Assembly (NCBI GenBank): GCA_040756435.1
Contig: JBFLZD010000017.1
Span: 1 to 60,336, forward strand
Length of the DNA: 60,336 nucleotides
Reading direction: 5' to 3'
DNA from: Spirochaetota bacterium
Lineage (GTDB): Bacteria > Spirochaetota > UBA4802 > UB4802
In this document: piece after piece, positions 56,526 through 60,336 of the stretch
Position numbering within the stretch: position 1 is the stretch's first letter
How the letters are laid out: the number at the start of each line of letters is the position of its first letter
Notes under the pieces: generated by a model
The model's input: the letters and a program-made list of their open reading frames with translations, nothing else
What the model was told of the DNA's origin: nothing
The model's database searches: none
Made by a program: the position numbers and the translations under genes

Positions 56526-59500
56526 TTATAGTAATTGTTGCAACAATTTTTTTATCTCATCTAATTTTTTTTCTGGAGGTATAGCGCCAGTAACAAAGTT
56601 TACTATCTCTCTGTCATAGCGGTCAATGGATAGCCGTTTATCTTTTTGAATGAGTGCAACTAATTTCTTGGTGTCAAGTTTTGCTTCTTTAGTAATGCGC
56701 ATTTTGACTAATTTTGTATCTTCAATAATTTCATCAATGTAGAGTTGGGATGCTAATGTGCGCACTTCTTCTATAGCTATCAGGGATTTTACCTCTTCAG
56801 GTGGTGGGCCAAAACGGTCAATCATCTCTTTGGTAAGGTCAGTTAATTCATCCAATGATTCACAGGCTTCATACCGCTTGTAAAATTCTATCTTCTGTTT
56901 TTCATCAGCTATATAATTATCCGGGATAAATATATTGGTTTTGATATATACGGGAGTCCTGAAAACATGGACAGGCTTTTCGCCTTTGAGCTTTCGCACT
57001 GCATCCTCAAGCATCTGGCAGTATAGATCAAAACCTACATCCATAATATTGCCTGACTGCTCTTTACCTAAAATGTTGCCCGAACCTCTAATTTCCATAT
57101 CCTTCATGGCAATCTTAAAGCCGCCACCAATTTCAGTATATTCTGCAATAACCTGTAAGCGCTTCTGTGCATCTTCGGTTATTTTTGCATCTTTAGGATA
57201 AAAGAGGTATGCATAAGCTTGTTTATCGGATCTACCAACTCGCCCCTTTAATTGATATAGCTGTGATAGCCCAAACGTATCAGCCCTATTTACAATAATG
57301 GTATTGACATTGGGCATATCAAGCCCTGACTCAATAATAGAGGTTGAAACCAGCACATCATATTTCCCGTTAATAAAGTCAATCATGACCTCTTCAAGCT
57401 CGTGCTCATGCATTCTTCCGTGTGCCACACAAAACGTTGCTTCTGGCACAAGCTTTTCTAAGTACTGGGCCTGCTCATAGATGGTGTTGATGCGGTTGTG
57501 CACGTAAAACACCTGCCCCTTTCGTTCTATCTCTTTCAGTATGGCCATGCGGACAATGTCAGGATTATCTTCAATAACCAGTGTTTCAATGGACTGACGG
57601 TTTTCCGGTGGAGTTGCAATAATTGACAGGTCACGGATGCCTGCAAGTGCCATGTGCAGGGTTCGGGGTATGGGTGTAGCCGAAAGGGTAAGCACATCCA
57701 CTAGAAGACGCAATTTTTTTAAGTGCTCTTTATGCTTAACGCCAAAACGCTGTTCTTCATCTATCACTACCAGCCCTAAATTTTTAAAATGCACATCCTT
57801 TGCAAGTAATGCATGGGTACCAATAATAATGTCAATAGCCCCGCTTTTAAGTCGCTCTTTGATTAATTTTATTTGCTGTTGAGTTTTAAAGCGTGATATC
57901 ATTTCGATAGTTACCGGATAATCGGTAAACCGTTTGGAAAATGTTGTATAATGCTGCATTGCCAGCACAGTTGTGGGAACAAGTATTGCAACCTGTTTTC
58001 CCGCCATTACCGCTTTAAAGGCTGCTCTTATTGCTACCTCAGTTTTGCCAAATCCAACATCGCCACATACCAAACGGTCCATTGGCTGAGATTTTTCCAT
58101 ATCATCTTTAACATCTTCAATAGCAGTGATCTGGTCAGGTGTTTCTTCGTATTCAAACTTTGATTCAAACTCTTCCTGCCACATGGTATCTACGGGATAT
58201 TGAAATCCCTTCAAAGCTTTTCGCTGTGAGTAAATTTTTAATAAATCCTGTGCTATCTCTTCAACTGATTGCTGAACACGCTCCTTGATACGGTTCCAGG
58301 CGGATTTTTTGCCCAGTGCATCAATGCGTGGTTGACGGCCATCAAGACCTACATAGCGCTGTACCATATTTATTTGGTCAAGTGAGACATATAACTTGTC
58401 ACCCTCTGCATACTCTATGACTAAAAAGTCGCGCTCAATGCCACCTGCACTCATACGTTCAATAGCTTTGAAAATCCCTATGCCATGATTGATATGCACA
58501 ACGTAATCGCCGGGCGATAGTTCTAAGAATGTTTCTATTGGCTTTGAATATTTCTGCTTGAAGTGTTTTTTCTTTCGGTATGATTTGCCAAAAATTTCGT
58601 GGTCGGTAATGATGCATGTTTTGATACTTCCTATCTCAAGGCCTTCATGAAGATTTGAAATAATAATGCCAAAATGCTTTTTAGGATTATATATGTCAAA
58701 TTGCTCCTGCGGCTTAAATTCATTGAATAAATCGTACAATCTGCGTGCTTGCCCTTCAAACGATGTGCTTACAACAATATGCCATCCTTCTTCTATGCGT
58801 TTTGCGCACTCATTACGTACATCCTGAATTCTTCCCTGAAAGGAAGGAATGCTTTTTATGTGCCAGACATTCTGGGAATCGGTTATAAATGGATGCAGTT
58901 TGACAGCCTGCGTTTCAATATGCTGGTAACTATCGCTTAACAATAATTGCGATGCGGGAATGCAAAAGGTGCTTTCTTTTTTGTGATTGTATAGCTGATG
59001 GTATGTGCGCTCAATTTCAGATAATTTTGCTTTCAATTGCGGTGGATCGCACAGAAATATATGAGGATTATGGGCAAATGATGGTATTGTATCGGTTTGA
59101 ATTGCCAGTGGAAACAAATCGTATATGCCAGGGACATTTGCTTTTTGCAATGACTCAAGGGCCTGTTTATTCTGGTTACTATCGCCGCGCATCAATTCTT
59201 TTTGTATTTTCTCTTTTTCAGATTGAGACAACAAAATTTCACGGCGTGGATAAATGGTTATGGTTTCCACCTGCTCAAGTGAAACCTGCGTCATGGGATC
59301 AAAGTAGCGAATGGACTCGCAGGTGTCGCCAAAAAAATCTAATCGCACAGGGTTGGCTGCATTGGGAAGATAGATATCAATGATACCGCCTTTAACGGAA
59401 AATTGTCCGTAGCGATCAACACGTGTTTCGCGCTCATAGCCATAAGTGATGAGGGTTTCAATGATTACTTCAAAAGGATATTCTTGATTTCTTTCAATGT

Positions 59501-59918
59501 GGATGCCTTTTTTCAAAAAGAATTCTTTATGCGGAATGGCTCTGAGCAATGATTCAATGGTTGCAACCACAATGACAGGCTTTCCCGAAAGAAGCTGGTA
59601 GAGCGCGGTAATACGATCACGTTCAATAGATGATGATGGGTTTACATACTCATACGGGAGTACTTCTAAAGGTGGGAAAGGGAAAATGATATCTTCATTG
59701 GCAAATGCTGATATGTCGGCAACAAAGCGATTCATGGTGTGATAGTCGGTAGTAACCACAATGGTTTGTGCTTGTGTGGTGTTAAATGATGTTGCAACAA
59801 TAAATGGATACGCAGATGGGCAAATGCCTTCAATGTGGAAAGCTCTGACACCTGATGCTACCAGCGATTTGAATTCATCGGTTGATGAATATATGTTAGT
59901 AAGTTCTTTCAGGACCAT
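56526..59918 (-). CDS. mfd: transcription-repair coupling factor Mfd
   Basis: Mfd removes stalled RNA polymerase and recruits UvrA to the lesion. The 1130-residue protein has the N-terminal UvrB-like domains, an RNA-polymerase-interacting CarD-like domain (about 465-540, PGDYVVHINHGIGIFKAI), a helicase with Walker A (GDVGFGKTE, about 619) and DEEQ box (VVIDEEQRFG, about 718), and the C-terminal TRCF domain. Length is standard. There is no clear ribosome site upstream of the ATG. Confidence 0.96.
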   Translation of the reverse strand: MVLKELTNIYSSTDEFKSLVASGVRAFHIEGICPSAYPFIVATSFNTTQAQTIVVTTDYHTMNRFVADISAFANEDIIFPFPPLEVLPYEYVNPSSSIERDRITALYQLLSGKPVIVVATIESLLRAIPHKEFFLKKGIHIERNQEYPFEVIIETLITYGYERETRVDRYGQFSVKGGIIDIYLPNAANPVRLDFFGDTCESIRYFDPMTQVSLEQVETITIYPRREILLSQSEKEKIQKELMRGDSNQNKQALESLQKANVPGIYDLFPLAIQTDTIPSFAHNPHIFLCDPPQLKAKLSEIERTYHQLYNHKKESTFCIPASQLLLSDSYQHIETQAVKLHPFITDSQNVWHIKSIPSFQGRIQDVRNECAKRIEEGWHIVVSTSFEGQARRLYDLFNEFKPQEQFDIYNPKKHFGIIISNLHEGLEIGSIKTCIITDHEIFGKSYRKKKHFKQKYSKPIETFLELSPGDYVVHINHGIGIFKAIERMSAGGIERDFLVIEYAEGDKLYVSLDQINMVQRYVGLDGRQPRIDALGKKSAWNRIKERVQQSVEEIAQDLLKIYSQRKALKGFQYPVDTMWQEEFESKFEYEETPDQITAIEDVKDDMEKSQPMDRLVCGDVGFGKTEVAIRAAFKAVMAGKQVAILVPTTVLAMQHYTTFSKRFTDYPVTIEMISRFKTQQQIKLIKERLKSGAIDIIIGTHALLAKDVHFKNLGLVVIDEEQRFGVKHKEHLKKLRLLVDVLTLSATPIPRTLHMALAGIRDLSIIATPPENRQSIETLVIEDNPDIVRMAILKEIERKGQVFYVHNRINTIYEQAQYLEKLVPEATFCVAHGRMHEHELEEVMIDFINGKYDVLVSTSIIESGLDMPNVNTIIVNRADTFGLSQLYQLKGRVGRSDKQAYAYLFYPKDAKITEDAQKRLQVIAEYTEIGGGFKIAMKDMEIRGSGNILGKEQSGNIMDVGFDLYCQMLEDAVRKLKGEKPVHVFRTPVYIKTNIFIPDNYIADEKQKIEFYKRYEACESLDELTDLTKEMIDRFGPPPEEVKSLIAIEEVRTLASQLYIDEIIEDTKLVKMRITKEAKLDTKKLVALIQKDKRLSIDRYDREIVNFVTGAIPPEKKLDEIKKLLQQLL

Positions 59919-60336
59919 GGTAGTAAATAGTAGTATATATATCGTGTATACAGTGAGTATGGTAATTACTTAATAGTATGTATAACTATGCACACGCCTA
60001 TTTATAAATATTCATAATTCAATTGTACTTTTGTTTTATGATTTTTTCAATCTTTTTGTAAGGCTTTGACACTTTTATTTTCTTAGCTTTGCTCTAACAC
60101 CACACACGCGATGATATGCACTATAGTATTCATTTTTGCACTATGCCTACCATTATTTGCTCTGACACCATCGTATTTGCCCTAATGTTTTGTTTTCTTT
60201 GTTAAAACCTTGCTCTGACACCAAATTTGAAAAACTGAACTTAAATTTTTTTCCTTTTTTCTGAAATTTTTCATCATTTCATGTACTATTTTTCACTTTC
60301 CTGCGTTGTATATACACAAAAGCGTTTTTTTACCAT
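59919..60336. other. AT-rich intergenic end of window
   Basis: No gene is visible. The stretch contains three direct repeats described separately. The final CCAT could be the start codon of a minus-strand gene, but the frame closes after 16 codons, so I do not call one. Confidence 0.5.
60088..60223. repeat. three direct copies of a 15-base repeat
   Basis: TTTGCTCTAACACCA (60088-60102), TTTGCTCTGACACCA (60156-60170) and CTTGCTCTGACACCA (60209-60223), spaced 68 and 53 bases apart. No known element matches. They lie upstream of mfd in non-coding sequence. Confidence 0.6.

Larger units (their letters stand above)
5099..59186. repeat. iterated word GGCGATAGTT, window-wide
   Basis: The 10-mer GGCGATAGTT or its complement is at 5099, 6167, 6324, 13818, 31414, 33515, 33923, 40954, 50025, 52454 and 58513 (first base). 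The 9-mer GCGATAGTT is also at 8056, 19569, 20848, 33214, 41046, 52679 and 58928. Partial 8-mers (GCGATAGT) are at 22289, 35439, 43445, 49149, 54692 and 59178. All lie inside genes, on both strands, and in the reading frames for GDS, AIV, LSP and TIA. A simple composition estimate at about 40% GC predicts about 0.1 (10-mer), 0.5 (9-mer) and 1.6 (8-mer) copies. Confidence 0.85.

Noticed and set aside
5099-59186. Cyanobacterial HIP1 (GCGATCGC) as an explanation of the iterated word
   Set aside because: The observed word GCGATAGTT differs in the centre and is not palindromic; I did not see GCGATCGC repeated in the window.
60285-60336. Start of a minus-strand gene at the window end (ATG at 60336)
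   Set aside because: The frame closes after 16 codons and no ribosome site can be judged.

Overview
The window is about 60 kb of AT-rich (roughly 40% GC by eye) bacterial chromosome, densely packed with housekeeping genes and with no phage, plasmid, CRISPR or large insertion sequence. Several features suggest a spirochaete or near relative: a FliG flagellar switch protein, lipoproteins with loose lipoboxes (AASSC, AISC, ISC), inositol-3-phosphate synthase, a GGDEF protein, a fused radical-SAM/DUF2344 protein, and the order bL21-Prp-bL27-Obg-ProB. This assignment is inference; no rRNA is present to test it.

Layout. 1-1850: end of a truncated gene, a composite repeat, a TetR regulator, a 172-bp MITE-like element and a stand-alone GHKL ATPase. 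1994-7915: rnfB, fliG, rsmA, a radical-SAM fusion protein and a short-chain dehydrogenase, closely spaced on the plus strand. 7916-10954 (minus): a B12-type radical-SAM protein and inositol-3-phosphate synthase. 11201-12442: a decayed carB fragment, a 47-codon gene and a helical protein. 12534-17643: a heat-shock cluster hrcA-grpE-dnaK-dnaJ under a promoter with a CIRCE operator. 17628-18997 (minus): a possible PilZ-type membrane protein and a possibly truncated gene. 19124-24992: an outer-membrane peptidase/propeller/barrel fusion, hisB-hisH-hisA and a diguanylate cyclase. 25226-29701: a small membrane protein, a second composite repeat with a nested MITE-like element, a tRNA with anticodon CAU, bL21-Prp-bL27, Obg and ProB. 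29969-39754: secA, a phosphohexomutase, aspS, phoH, pgpH and ybeY. 39894-48337: a second phosphohexomutase (minus), a small putative DNA-binding protein, tilS-ftsH and two poorly known proteins, one with a SEC-C zinc motif. 48343-50744 (minus): recG and a small membrane protein, then a tandem/inverted repeat patch. 51497-55457: two lipoproteins, a paralogue of the putative DNA-binding protein and a radical-SAM protein. 55763-59918 (minus): a SurA-N-like lipoprotein and mfd.

The gene content centres on translation (rsmA, bL21, bL27, Obg, aspS, tilS, ybeY), protein folding and quality control (HrcA regulon, SecA, FtsH, SurA-like), DNA repair (RecG, Mfd) and envelope proteins.

The strongest unexplained signal is a non-palindromic word, GGCGATAGTT. 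It recurs across the window on both strands and in several reading frames, far above a base-composition expectation. It behaves like an iterated DNA-level signal of the HIP1 or uptake-sequence kind. Other notable points are a pair of paralogous proteins that look like tandem ribbon-helix-helix domains, two composite repeats with the same flanks but different cores, a Prp protease beside a bL27 that has no cleavable extension, and a SecA without its usual zinc tail near a separate SEC-C protein.
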